This document shows, piece after piece, positions 23,161-34,779 of a stretch of DNA of 64,000 nt (position 1 is its first letter; each line of letters begins with the position of its first letter). The stretch covers positions 19,932,069 to 19,996,068 of the forward strand of contig NC_135776.1 of assembly GCF_028453695.1 (NCBI RefSeq), read 5' to 3'. Source of the DNA: Augochlora pura (Eukaryota > Arthropoda > Insecta > Hymenoptera > Halictidae). Both the position numbers and the translations under genes were made by a program. The notes beneath the pieces were generated by a model. It ran no database searches and was not told where the DNA came from. It saw nothing but the letters and a program-made list of their open reading frames with translations.

Positions 23161-25157
23161 TGGCAAGAATTTAATAAATATGACCGTGTGTCGCTTCTTT
23201 GAAATCGAAACAAAATTTGAAAATTAAGGCAAATGTCAAGGAAATTATTAAGGACGAAAAATTAAAATAGATATATAAGATGTATAAGAGAAATTAAATA
23301 AGCATCGTTAAATCAGTATATGACTTGAAATTGACATTAAACTTTCCATAATAGACGCTTTTTCTCTTCGATGTTACACGTTTGTCAGCGGTGGTTCGAG
23401 CTTGAAAAATATCATTCGAAGAGGCAGGTTTTCTGGTCGACCGGGGGCTTCGATATCGAAATGTGAAAAATTGTGCGTTGCAGCGAGGGTCGCGTTCGAC
23501 GCGCGGAATTTTGAACGACGATGTTCGAGTCTGACATTCCGCGACATCGCGTCGCGATCGGTCCGCGGCATTCACCGTCGAACGACTTGACATTTTCCGG
23601 GCTTCTGTGGCGCCTCCGTCACGGTTGACATTAGACGTTCTCGTCACCGGAAGTGCGCGCGGAAAGCTTTTCTTTCGCTGCGAATTTAACGATTCTAATT
23701 TCGTAGACAACCGGACCGCGCCTCTATGCCGTCACTCTGCCGCGCGCGCGCGCGCGCGTCGTTTGTTAATTGTTTCAACGCAGACCCAAGTGGATTCATT
23801 CTCCAGCCCCCCCTCCCCCCCGGAGAAACGGAACTGGAGCGCAAAATGCCCGGCTGAAGATCGTTTAGATAAAGGAGCCCGGCGCGCGCTTTCGTTCAGC
23901 CGGGGACATTTAAAGCTGCGCTTTCTAATTGCGTTGCTTCACCTGCGAGATCCTAATGAACGAAAAATACTAAGCGAACTGTGTGCTCCATATGTTAATA
24001 AAATTGCTCGTCGGCCAGATTTTACGTAATTGTGACGGAAATGGGTTGCTGTGATTTAATTTCATTTTATTAGTAGAAGTGGATACGCGCTATTAGACTA
24101 TGGATTTTATGCATTTATGAGAAGGAGTTTCTTTTTATTTTAGAGCAGTATTTGCAGTCAATTCTTTCGTGGAATTATTAGTAAATTTATTAGTGATTTT
24201 CTGTGACAGTGTATTATATTATTATGGAAAAAGGTAGGCGAAACTTAAAACAGTGAAAATATTACAAAAATTGGATAGATGCATTTGTAATTTGAGCTCG
24301 TCGAAAATATTAAAGAAATTATGAAGCTTGAGTCGTGCTTATAGCCATTGAGTTAGGTGATTTTTAAAGGTAAATATTGTTAGTGAAGGAAACAAATTAC
24401 CAAGTGGACAATTTTTATTTCGCACTAAAATCCGATATTAATTATCGTCCCAGCTTCGACATTGCTAAATCTAACTCATACAATAATTTCTCAAGAAAAA
24501 AAGGTGAAATTTAATGGAAAAGAAATCGTTGACTCTAAAAATTAGATAATTATCGACAGAAAACTTCAACGAATAGAGATCGATAATGTGTGATCAGTTG
24601 TCCCGCAGCTTTGATCGTTGGATAGAATGAAACTGCTCGTTCGAACTTGCGCGACGATTTTTCAGAGGAAAGTCGCGTTGTAATAGAAGAGGGGAAATCG
24701 TCGGTCCCCATAAATTCGCTTTATTCCGGCAACTACGGGTAGTTCATTCGCGGGAATATCAACAGCCCTATCAAAAACGCGGGCGCACAATAACGTAATC
24801 GAGAAGCGGGGAGGGACCGGCGCAGGCCGACATCAATCGGAATTCACTGATCATTGGCTAGAACCGATTCCATAACGCGAAGCGATAACGCAACACGACT
24901 GGCGGATCGATGCTAACGACGCCCGTTTTGTTTATTTACGAGACCTACACCCCCGGCAACACGGTACCAACCGGCTTAATATTCGCGTTCATCGACACGT
25001 GGCTAGATAAAGCGGACAACCCGTGCGCGCCGAAATAAAGCAGTTTCGTTTCGGCGGAGGGACGACCGAGCGTCTGCCGCGCCGCAGCGCAAATATGGTA
25101 TCGGCTCGTGCTATTCGATTCCGTTCAAATCGAATCATCGAACAAAATTAGTCGTTT
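23161..25157. other. Gene-less DNA
   Basis: Includes a CG-alternating tract at 23741-23758 and a C run near 23806-23820. The rest is unique. AT-rich at 24030-24560 without recognisable features. Confidence 0.55.
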
Positions 25158-25200
25158 TTAACCCTTTGCACTATAATAATCTTTTTGCTGCAGGACCTCC
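25158..25200. mobile_element. Isolated TTAA-element left end
   Basis: TTAACCCTTTGCACTATAATA matches the shared outer bases of families A and B but diverges after about 15 bases, and no partner end is visible in the next 300 bp. It may be a further family or a truncated copy. Confidence 0.35.
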
Positions 25201-25943
25201 TAAATATGAAAATTATGAATTTCTTCTACATCGAAATTCTTCTGTTATCAAAATTTAGGAACAAAAGTACATAAAGGCAATATTAAAAAATATTAATATT
25301 GTTATTAAAAATATTAAGGAGAAATAAAACAAACTAGCGAAAAGATTTTCAAATCGACTCTAAACTGATTGACGCGACAGTACGATAATTCTACGTTCAA
25401 TATAAAACTATACTACTTTGAATTTCGACGATGCCAGTGGGATATTCATAGTGGTTATACCCTAATTTCACCATTCATCGGAGTTTGTGTGTTTTATCGG
25501 GAACGAGGTCGTGTCGCTTAAAATTCTGATGGAACTAGTAGAAAATTCATGTTAGCCGATATTTGATTTTCTGTCGCGTTTAATACATATTTGTGTACAT
25601 TTATAATATATGTATGCATGAACATACGTAACATTTTCCTAAACTAATTATAGCGTGCTCGATTTATATTACTCGAAATTACTCGAATCTAGTTGAAAAT
25701 TCACAGCGATTAGTTTTCACCGACAATTAAAGGGGCCTCTCTATTTTATCGGAGCTACTTGAAATTCCGAAGAAAGTTGTAGAATATGCATACTGCTCAG
25801 ACCAACGTTACCTTTTATGCCCGACGTATAAATTTTTGAGAGCTAATAGCTTTTGCTCCGGCATTTCATCGGTAGACAGGGGTGTACACTTCTAGGAATC
25901 ACGACGGAACTGGTCGAATATTTATTACGTTGCTCAGAACCGC

Positions 25944-25989
25944 GTGAAAATTCGTGAAAATTCGTGAAAATTCGTGAAAATTCGTGAAA
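25944..25989. repeat. 10-bp minisatellite
   Basis: Four to five head-to-tail copies of GTGAAAATTC. The flanking 25450-26200 region contains other loosely repeated phrases (for example GACGGAACTGGTCGAATA and GATGGAACTAGTAGAAAA), hinting at an older degenerate array. Confidence 0.9.
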
Positions 25990-26275
25990 CCCTATATACC
26001 GGTGTCTAAGTTTTATTGCCTCTCAGAATATATTCCGAAATTGTATGGAAAAAAGGAACGCCCGAGTATTTTTTTGTGAAACATATGAGCGCGCGCCACG
26101 GTCCACGGCAAAAAAAAATTCATATTTCCGCGACTGTATTTTCGTGTAATAAAAACGATAAAATTTCATATCCCGCCGAACGGTTCCGATAAACCGGCAA
26201 CAAACTGAAAATGTGTACGACTTTATGGAACGATATCGATAGTTTTAGATATCGTTACAGACGATCGCCAGGACT

Positions 26276-26516
26276 TTAACCTTCTTAGTACCGAACAACA
26301 ATATATATCGTAGTTGGTTATTGTTGAAAAGATATTTTCATTAAACAACAATTTCATTTCTTCTTTCTTCTCCAATTTTGAATCTTTTATTTATCAGACT
26401 CTTCAAAATTCTTGCAATTTCTTTTCTTTTCTTTGCAACTTCATCAAACTTCGTCAAACGAGATTTAAACGTTTCGCTCGGATTCAGACTGTTTTCGCCG
26501 GTACTAAAAGGGTTGA
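26276..26516. mobile_element. TTAA MITE, family D
   Basis: The element starts TTAACCTTCTTAGTACCGAA and ends CGCCGGTACTAAAAGGGTTGA, giving imperfect inverted ends with TTAA on the left and a decayed TTGA on the right. The second copy at 31503 has the same ends with TTAGTGCC instead of TTAGTACC. About 241 bp, no coding capacity; the small frames on both strands are antisense shadows. Confidence 0.7.
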
Positions 26517-26864
26517 GAAATGAATTTGGCGACCAACGACCGGATACTTTAACAGACATCTTCGCTCGGGGAATTCGAAGACAAGAATAATATACAATAC
26601 ATCTGGCACAATAATGAAGCACCAGCTGGCCATTGTCTACGCGAAACCGAGATCGTGCTTTCGAGAAGCTATCGACTCTCGGGAAGCAAATGTTCGTCAT
26701 CTAAAGTTCGAGACTTCAACCGAGCCGGCCGGGTACCGGAAATCGGACCGTGTTCATCACAGCGCCCTTACCAAACTGTTCTCTGGACAGTAAATACGTC
26801 TGCCGCGCGTTGCATCTAAGAACGACAAGCTCGAATTTAGTTAGATATTTCACCGTTTATATTA

Positions 26865-27135
26865 GGGTGTCCCATAAGGTTCTCCCCTTTTTTTTATGCT
26901 AAATCGATATCTGTTGTTTAACACGTTCGTCGCCGCGTCACCCATGCCTGTGTGACAGGTATGCCGTCACCCAAATATGGACGACGCTCTTCTTATTCAA
27001 GATTTTATTTATTTATGAAAATCCCATTTGTAGCAGAGGAATTTTATATTTGAAATATAATATACAAATAAAATGCAATGTCTGCGTACACGGCCGGTTG
27101 AACGTGTTAAAACGACCTAATATGGTTGGATCTCC
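26865..27135. mobile_element. Mariner-type MITE relic interrupted by a TTAA element
   Basis: GGGTGTCCCATAAGGTTCTC after a TA at 26863 matches the left end of the complete element at 9162, followed by a similar A/T stretch (TTTTTATGCTAAATCGATA against TTATTTGATGCGAAATGAATA). A TTAA element interrupts it at 26918. No matching right end could be found, so the end coordinate is approximate. Confidence 0.55.
26918..27110. mobile_element. TTAA MITE, family G, nested
   Basis: Ends TTAACACGTTCGTCGCC and GGTTGAACGTGTTAA are inverted repeats with TTAA at both edges; 193 bp in all. The same end (GGGCGACGAACGTGTTAA) occurs alone at 42446-42463. Unlike families A-F the start is TTAACAC rather than TTAACCC. 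It lies inside the mariner-type relic, so it inserted later. Confidence 0.75.
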
Positions 27136-27294
27136 CTCGCGGTATTCGTAAATCGCGGCTTCCAGGCTCCGGCTGTAAAAAGGTTGGGACGAACTAACGA
27201 AAGTAGCATCGTTAATTTAAAAAGTAAGTATCTCTTAGCGGAGGAAGCTTAACGTGGCGCGGGTACGCGTTGCGATGATGTTGGCACACGATGC

Positions 27295-27340
27295 GGGGCT
27301 CGTCTCGGCGCCGCTCGGCGCGGCTCGGCGCGGCTCGGGC
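27295..27340. repeat. GGCTCGGCGC decamer array
   Basis: About three imperfect 10-bp units of CGGCTCGGCG in a GC-rich patch. Part of gene-less DNA spanning 27136-29136. Confidence 0.75.
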
Positions 27341-27668
27341 GTTCCCTTAAGAGAGCATAAAACGAATGGTCGGACCTAGCGTTCGTTACAGTCCAAGAAA
27401 AGGAAAACGAGTGCGCGCGGGTTGAAGAGGGCAGAGATGCCAACCGGCGTCTAACCCCAGCTCCGGGCTCTTCTATGAGCTCCGAGCTCTCTCTCTCTGC
27501 TCGGCTCTCTGACCTGCTCTTTTCACTCTCGGCGGCGGCTACGAGGTAGGCGAGCAGGGCGAGTAGGCGCGCTCGATGCGCTCAAAAACCGTGCACGGAT
27601 AACGAGCAAATGTAATAGCTACTTTATCCACGGTGTTCCCATGCTGAAACAACGGAGCCGACACAGCG

Positions 27669-27765
27669 ATACTGGTATTCAATACTGAGTTCAATACTGG
27701 TATTCAATACTCTATACTGAGACTGATACCGATGCTACTGATACTGATACTAGGACCCAATACTG
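27669..27765. repeat. Degenerate GATACTG/TTCAATACTG array
   Basis: Repeated TTCAATACTGGTATTCAATAC and ACTGATACTGATACT phrases. Short-period tandem repeat with several interruptions. Confidence 0.75.
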
Positions 27766-28473
27766 TCGGATGATTTTAACGAAAAGGGTTTGGACGTCCG
27801 ATTGAAAGTTCTTGCAGAAATTGATACGATAAATGAAATTGCAGTGGAACAGCTTCAGGAACAGCATTATTAACCCAATCTTATTGGAAGGAAACTAGCA
27901 TCGAAACGATTTTGTTCGCTGAATATTTAATTCAAGAGCGTAGGACACGTTCGACTGGTATTTTATCTCACGTTTGGTTACCTGAAATTCGCAGCAGAGG
28001 ACGCGACAGCAGGTAACGTTCTACCGGCGCGGGGACTAGGAAGCGGAGGTTCTCGAAATTCGTTTAGAACATTTGCATAAACAGCGGCGGTTTCGCGATC
28101 ATATACGAGCGGTGGGTAAAGCGCATTTCCGGGATTCTACGTTGGCCGCCGCGCAGGAAGAGAGGAGCCGGCTCTTCGTGCGGCGTAAAGTCCTCGCGCC
28201 GGCTGCCAGGCTGGAGGAGAAAACTGGTAAACCAGAGGCCCGGGCACACGCGTACCTACTTACATTGAAGTTCCACGGAGGAGGACCTCTTCCGTGTAGT
28301 CTTTTCGATGGTGCCACGCGCGCGCGCGCGCAAGCGTGGCGAACGGGGGGAGGCAAATCGCGACGAGGCGATCAATTGTGTTGCGGAACACCGGCGGACC
28401 GGCATTGTTGGTGGAAAGTTCGGAATTATACATTGGAAAGTTGAAATGGATGGAGGGAAGGAAGCGGCGAGAA

Positions 28474-28525
28474 AGGAAGGAAGGAAGGAAGGAAGGAAGC
28501 AAGGAAGGGAAGGAAGGAAGGAAGG
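28474..28525. repeat. (GGAA)n tetranucleotide
   Basis: About twelve GGAA units with one AGC interruption, purine-only on the plus strand. A CT tract follows at 28591-28613. Confidence 0.9.
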
Positions 28526-29136
28526 ATCCTGGAGTCGGCCAGATACTTCGGGGGTACTCTTATTCGATCTACTCTAGCCACATTCCGTTTCTCTCTCTCT
28601 CTCTCTCTCTCTCTTTTCTTCCTTTTCGACCGTTTGCTATTCTGCCTCTTTGTTCTCCCGGCCTCTCTCCTTATCGAAAGTTTTCAGACGATCCGCACCA
28701 CGTAGAATAAGAGATGACTCTCTGTAGCACACCAACGCGGCGGCTTCAATTTAATTCGATGTTGATTCTGATTTAATTAACTATCGGCGCCGATCGGGCG
28801 AAACGTCGACCGACGCCGGCCTCAGACGCCGCCCCCCGGTTCTAACGGCGTCTCCGGGGCGTCGGCCTTCCGAGCGAATTCCTCGAAATAATAATTTCTT
28901 ATCATTTCGGTAACAGGCTCTGTGGCCCGCGATAACCTCTGCCGACCCGCCGCCGCGAAATATCCACAATACGTGTATTGACCACGATGAAACGCGAGGG
29001 GTCGTCTTCCTATTTCACGTTCCGTACACGGTTTTATCAACGGTCGCTTTTCTACAGAGGCTAAGAATATAAAAAAAAACGATCTATTTTCCAAAGGGAC
29101 CACACTCTGTCCGATTATAGAACGCTTCTCGAATTA

Positions 29137-29385
29137 TTAACCCTTTGCACTCGAATGGTGACTCTGGGGCACCACTAAAAATCGTACAGCACGTTCCAAA
29201 ATAATTTTTATATTATGCAAAATCAGATTTCATAAATTATTAAAAGTATAACTATTTTCTACACGAGTTACAAGATTTCATTTCATACGCGTAAAATACA
29301 TTTTGTCATATAAAATCTAAATGCTATATGTCAGAAAAGTTATTTTAAGATTTCAGTTGAAATGGCTTCGAGTGCAAAGAGTTAA
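29137..29385 (+). mobile_element. TTAA MITE, family A (full length)
   Basis: Starts TTAACCCTTTGCACTCGAAT and ends GGCTTCGAGTGCAAAGAGTTAA, with one mismatch in the right end. At 249 bp it is one of the best reference copies for the family. The interior has GGGGCACCACTAAAA on the left and TTTCAGTTGAAATGG on the right, both shared with other copies. Confidence 0.9.
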
Positions 29386-31502
29386 ATTTGGTATATCGAA
29401 AATGTGTGATCTAGATTGTAGAAGCCGTCGGTGCTTCCTGAAGAGGAGTGCTTCCAAATCGAACGTGTAATGTATTTATGTAATGTCGAAGTTATTATCG
29501 CTGGGAAAAGATCCCAGAAACACTTTGCAGAGTTCAAGATTAAACAGAGCACTTTTCCATTTAGAAACTGATATGAAGGTACTATATTAAATATAATAAC
29601 AGAATTTGTTCTGTTCCGGTGGAAAATAATTCGGTGAAACGTCGTTGCAGGATCCGCGGCTCGACGCGATAGATCGCGAAGCCCCTTTCTCGCTCTATCG
29701 ACTTTTCAGTGCGATCAGTCGCGCCGGCAGATTATTATGCAGGTATTTAGCAGGTTCGCGATAGCGCGGCGGCGGCCCGATGAAACGCGAGCCGCGAAAG
29801 TCGGCTCGAAAAGTCGGAACGAGGGAGGGATATATCACCTCGGCTATCTCGACGTCTCTCGAAGCGTGGCATAACTAGTGTAGCAAGATCGTATCGCTGC
29901 CTCTGACCGGTCGGATCCGGGAGGGGTTGGATGAGTATATTAGACGGCCGGCAGACCCTCTTAGAATTCGCTTTGCAACGGGCCTGACGAATGTCGGCTA
30001 GGCACGCGGCCTCCGCCTGGGTCACGTGGCTTTTCGCCAGACCGCGCGCGCGGCCAACCCGGACGAATATTCATTCCGCCTCTCGTAATGGACTACCTTG
30101 ACCTCCCAACCCACCCCCTCGCCCGGGGTTTGATACACTCCGCGCGTTTAGCGCGCGAATGGTAAATCGCGTTCTCGTGTCCGGATAATGACTGTTCAAG
30201 GTTATTTAAATGAAGGCTGATTAATTTCGCCGACGGATTTTTTGCGATTTTTTCGGGTGAGGGGGGAGATGAGAGATAGCGCGGCGGTCGACGGCCGAAT
30301 TAATCTGAAATAATCTGCCGTCGCGTTGGTTTAATTAAATTTTTGGTCTCTCCTCTAAGGAAGTGCGCGTAAGCCGCGCCGCGGTACAAATTCGCGATAA
30401 TTATTCGACCGCGGTTCAATGAATTATAATAATTAATTCCGCGGAATTAATCGAGCCGAATTAAACGGACGCGAAAAACTAGCGCCGGTGCCTTTGGCTC
30501 CCGGTGTTTCGGATTAAAGCGACGCGCGCAGCCGTCGGCGTCGGGATCCGCTTCGCGGAGACTCGGATATATTTGAGAAATTGGCCGCGGGTTATTCAGG
30601 TTTTACTACAGATTATAACTCCGGCTATGGTAATTAAGTGGCAGGCAATCCCCCCCTGCTGTACGTGCCGACCACCCCGGCCGAGCCTTTTCGGCGCAAC
30701 CGCCGTGGAATTTCAAGTGGAATCGGGAGAGGGGGGGGATTATTTAATTCGCGTCTTCGGGATCAAGCCGGCTGCGACCGTTTCGACCGTCTTCCGTGAT
30801 GCTCGGGAGTGCGTTTCACCCCCCGATGAATTAGCATTTTAATTAGAGGGGCTGTATTCTACGCGACAATTCCATTATACATGTGTACGATCGAACGGAG
30901 CCGCGATTTTTTACCGGCCCCGTCGATTTCTCATCCATAATGGGCACATTAGCAATTTAAAGGCTACTCGGTTATATCAATTAGCGGTTCCTCCCCCCTT
31001 TCCAGGATTCCCCCCCCCTTTCCGCTTGCTCCGAGATACAACGTTCTATTATCTTTATTAATGATATTTGGCTGATTATTTTCATATTATTTCTTTCACT
31101 TTTGTGCAATTATTACGATCACGCCGCAATTGTTCTGCAAATGTATAATTGGTCGTAATTTACGTTGGAAAGTTTAATACAATTTCATCTGGGAATCCTT
31201 ATGGTTTATACAAATTATATTTATAATTTATACTATAGCAGACAGTTTTCTCTTTAGAACTGCTATAGGATACCTTTGAAATACAGCATGCTTCGATGTA
31301 CAGATTATGCAATACGGATATTGTGTCAGGGCTGCTATACTATAAATAACATAGCGTTAAAAGAGAAAATTAGCAGCGTTGATCGGTCGTGCATGGCAAA
31401 CCTTGAACCATAATTTCTCGTACTGTATTTAACGACCAGATGGCTCAATTATTATTTTTTCTATATAATCAAATTCTTTAATCTAAATTTCTTTAATCTC
31501 TT
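29386..31502. other. Gene-less DNA
   Basis: Mostly CpG-rich unique DNA with homopolymer G and C patches at 30729-30738 and 31008-31018, turning AT-rich after 31030. GTTGCAG at 29644 and GCAGGTATTT at 29738 look like isolated splice signals, but no exon between them was recognised. Confidence 0.55.
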
Positions 31503-31742
31503 TTGAACCCTCTTAGTGCCCGGTGAAAAAGCCAAATCTCACGGTTTTCCTAGGGTTTGGAAAAATGCTCATAAAAATCAAACAAAAAGCAGTGTATTAA
31601 GGACGAAATCGAGAATGAAACAGTGAGGCCAATTTTTCTATATTCATTGGAAATCACATAAATAACAAAGGTACATATATAAGGCACTTTTCGCCTGCGC
31701 AGCGCGGGTCGATATATCGGCCTTCGGCACTAAAAGGGTTAA
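31503..31742. mobile_element. TTAA MITE, family D
   Basis: Left end TTGAACCCTCTTAGTGCC and right end TTCGGCACTAAAAGGGTTAA are inverted repeats of each other; the left TTAA has decayed to TTGA. At 240 bp it matches the copy at 26276 in length and ends. No coding capacity. Confidence 0.75.
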
Positions 31743-32212
31743 TCTAAATCAGCAGAATTCCTGACATAAACAAAATTCCGCTGTGCTCGAGCACAGCCTA
31801 ATTCTGCCATACACAGATATGGAAACATGACTACGCCGGGTGCCATGGCAACAGAAATTCGTCTCCGAAACTGACGAATTTCTCGCACGCGAACCCATGG
31901 AACGCCAAGGCCGCGCACGAAATTCCCAGTCTCTCGAAATCGAAAGCAATTAGGCGGGGGTGGGGAGGGGAGGCGATAGCCGCGAAGGGACCCAGTTACC
32001 GAATCGCTATTTTTAATGGTCATTATCTGGCCGACACGAAGTATCTGAGGAATGCTTCCGTTTCCAGGCCGCCCCCGTTTTCCGGCGCGATTCCCAGGAA
32101 CTCTTTTATCAGTCCTCCGTGGGCCGTGTACACGCACGCGTTTAATATCGACGTCTCGCGCGTCCCACGACCATAAATATCCACGACGGTCTGCGTCGGC
32201 TGTAAAAAGGGG

Positions 32213-32214
<2 letters not shown>
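31743..32214. other. Gene-less DNA
   Basis: Unique CpG-rich DNA. A 271-codon minus-strand frame spans 31739-32554, but it begins in the TTAA element, crosses the CT/CG tract, and has no domain. Confidence 0.6.
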
Positions 32215-32264
<50 letters not shown>

Positions 32265-32267
32265 CGG
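32215..32267. repeat. (CT)17 joined to (CG)9
   Basis: A perfect polypyrimidine tract of about 35 bp runs straight into alternating CG of about 18 bp. The first can form intramolecular triplex, the second left-handed DNA. Confidence 0.95.
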
Positions 32268-32807
32268 CCCGAATAAATGCCAGCGGAGACGGGGGTGGAC
32301 GAAAAGATTTCGCACTTATCGCCCGTCGGGGGGCTAACCGGGAAATAACGGGTTGCGAGCAGTCGACGCGGGGGTGTGCGATCCGGCACATTTCTCGCCT
32401 GGTTTTCAAGCAGCCTGACCGACGCCTCCATGGCACTCGCCTTTTTCTTTATTTTTCTCCTCGCCTTTGCCATCCTCCTCCTCGCCTTCGTCTTTCTCCT
32501 CTTCCTCTTCGCCCAGCTAATGTAAACGTATCGAACGCGTACAACAACCTGCAATTTTTTTTACGGGCCACGATCAAACGGCCACGATAAGACGCAGACT
32601 TTCGCCTCGGCGAACACCCTCGATTATGACCTTTTAAACCCGCGGGGAGACGCAGAGCATGCTTCTCGCCTCCTCGTTTCTATCTTCGTCTGACCCGCCC
32701 GGTTGAACCACGTTACACACCGTTGTTTTTATCGGTCAATCCGAATTATTGGCTCAGTCGACCGGAATCCTGCCGGACGATTTTAATACGGGAAAGCTGC
32801 GTGGACG

Positions 32808-32900
32808 AGCTGCATCGAGCTGCATCGAGCTGCATCGAGCAGCCGCGTCGACTATATTTTATACTCGTGCTATATTTTATACTCTCGCTATATTTTATTT
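32808..32900. repeat. Two adjacent short tandem arrays
   Basis: Three copies of GAGCTGCATC (32808-32840) are followed by three copies of CTATATTTTATACTCG-like units (32852-32899). The junction is clean and the two arrays are unrelated. Confidence 0.85.
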
Positions 32901-33500
32901 GCTTCTACCGACGAATTTTCGTCCTCTTCGATTCAGCTTCTGTTGTAGAATGAATCTGACACTTCCTCCCTATTTTCGCAAAACTGAGCTCTAACAACTC
33001 TTCCATCAAATAATATTTTTATTTCGTAACAAAATATTGATCCGCGGTGAAAGAGGATATTCGAAATGATAAAAATAGGTGTCTGGGAAAACAATTATTG
33101 GGATCAATGATTATCGAAATTGTTAACAGGAAGAAAGATTTAACAAGGGAATAATGTACAATTTATTTAAAAAAAATCTGCCATCAATGTTGCGGTGTTT
33201 CGAAGCTCGATTATTTTATTATTTAATATTGGGAAGAGCGAACAATATGCTCCAGTTTATTGTTACGCGGATAATAGAACTATTATACGTACAGGATGTT
33301 TTGTTTAAACGAGTACAGCGGTTGCGGTTATTAAGGAGGGGTTGTGGTTATTAAAAAAAAATATTTCTGCGAAAGTTGTTTGGTAGAACAAACTACGTTG
33401 GGCGATATTAATTTTTTTTTTTCGCGTGGGTATAATATTGCAGATCTGTAGGTCGATCTAATTTTCTCAAATTGGAGGTTATATCTTTTTTATTTGATAG
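32901..33500. other. Gene-less AT-rich DNA
   Basis: No recognised feature. Contains T runs near 33412-33422 and GGTTGCGGTTATTAAGGAGG / GGGTTGTGGTTATTAAAAAA at 33320-33360, a small internal duplication. Confidence 0.5.
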
Positions 33501-33506
33501 AGAGCG

Positions 33507-33897
33507 ACATTTTACATTTTAACTGTAAATCCAAAATATTTCTTCAGACTCACTGCGTTTCCATATTATATAACCTGGAGCATTTTATAGGTTATGGAAC
33601 TGAATTTTGTTACTCGTGCAAGACTTAACAGTTCTTAACAATTTTTTTTGTGTATAAGTAGATTTGATAAAAATTATTTTGCATGATCATTTTTAGTGGT
33701 GACTTTAAGGCGCCACTCGACTGCAAAGTGGGTTAAATTATCAAGGTTAATTTATACATTATAAAATTGAGTTTTATGACTTGTGTAACAGATAATAGCT
33801 CTGAACAATTTTTCTAAATATTAGTAAATTTGATCAAGATTATTTTCAAACGTGGTACGATAATTTTTAGAGGCGCCATTCGACCGCAAAGGGTTAA
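33507..33897 (-). mobile_element. TTAA MITE, family A, minus orientation, partially duplicated
   Basis: Right edges appear twice: CGCCACTCGACTGCAAAG...GGTTAA ending at 33736 and CGCCATTCGACCGCAAAGGGTTAA ending at 33897. The far end (TTTTAACTGTAAATCCAAAAT, TTTCCATATTATATAACC) matches the same part of the copy at 41571, but its TTAA is eroded. The inner half is repeated once, so the structure is one element plus a partial tandem copy about 160 bp long. Confidence 0.7.
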
Positions 33898-34523
33898 ACA
33901 AGTCAACCTGTATATTCTCTAATTTCATCTATATGTCAACATTACTCTCCCTCCGTCAGAAGCTCCATAGTAATTTAAGTAAATTATCCTAAAGAAAAGG
34001 AAGCATATCCGTACAGCTGTTCCATATAACACGAAAACCTGTCATCCGTAATAAGCCACTCAAATAGCATCCGGGAATCGAAATTCGCGAACCGAAAGCG
34101 AACTTCATTTTTAACTTCCCCCGCTTAAATATTCAACGCGGTCGAACCCGCTGAATATAAAATGGCTCTCGTAATGCAATCACCGGTGTAAATGTTTCCC
34201 GATGCTAATTCCGTTTTGTGTCTTAATTGTTTATCGCTGCGGAGCGCCAAACGAACGCGGACAATCCCGTTAACGATTGCAATTCGATTCGAGCACTCCG
34301 GTAACTGCGTTTAAAAGACCGTTTCTTAGGAACGAACGCAAAAGGGTTTGTTCGCCGCGGAAGGGCGCCGTTCAATCGCAATCAGATCTGTTTTCCAATC
34401 AATGGGAACACCGCCGAAACAAATTGATCGTGAACGACGCTCATTAATCTTGACAAGCTCCGATAATGCTCCGCGGGGAAACGGAACTCTGTCGTTGCCT
34501 CGCGATGGAATTTGGCGGCTGAT
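33898..34523. other. Gene-less DNA
   Basis: Unique sequence with no recognised feature; AT-rich at first, CpG-richer after about 34080. Confidence 0.5.
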
Positions 34524-34779
34524 TTAACCCTTTGCCGTAGTATGTTCTTCGTGCATTACAGAATACTTCATACAATTACATAATTACAAGGACGAGCAAT
34601 TTTATTACTGTTATAATTTCTCAGAAGGGTAGGGAAAAATATTGATCAAGTTTGTCTATATTTATTTATTGATTGGAATTTTATTCCGGCTTGAAGGAAT
34701 GGAATAATTTATACTTGACACGATATTAATAGAAATTTCTATGACGAGTCAGACTCGTCGAAACAGGGCAACGGGTTAA
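34524..34779. mobile_element. TTAA MITE, family B (full length)
   Basis: Left end TTAACCCTTTGCCGTAGTAT, right end GGGCAACGGGTTAA preceded by GACGAGTCAGACTCGTCGAA, TTAA at both edges; 256 bp. The interior (TTTTATTCC...GGAATAAT...GATATTAATA) matches the copy that starts at 46847 once the insert there is removed. No coding capacity. Confidence 0.8.

Noticed and set aside
31739..32554. 271-codon minus-strand open frame
   Set aside because: Ends in the edge of a TTAA element and crosses the CT/CG compound repeat as Arg/Glu/Ala strings.
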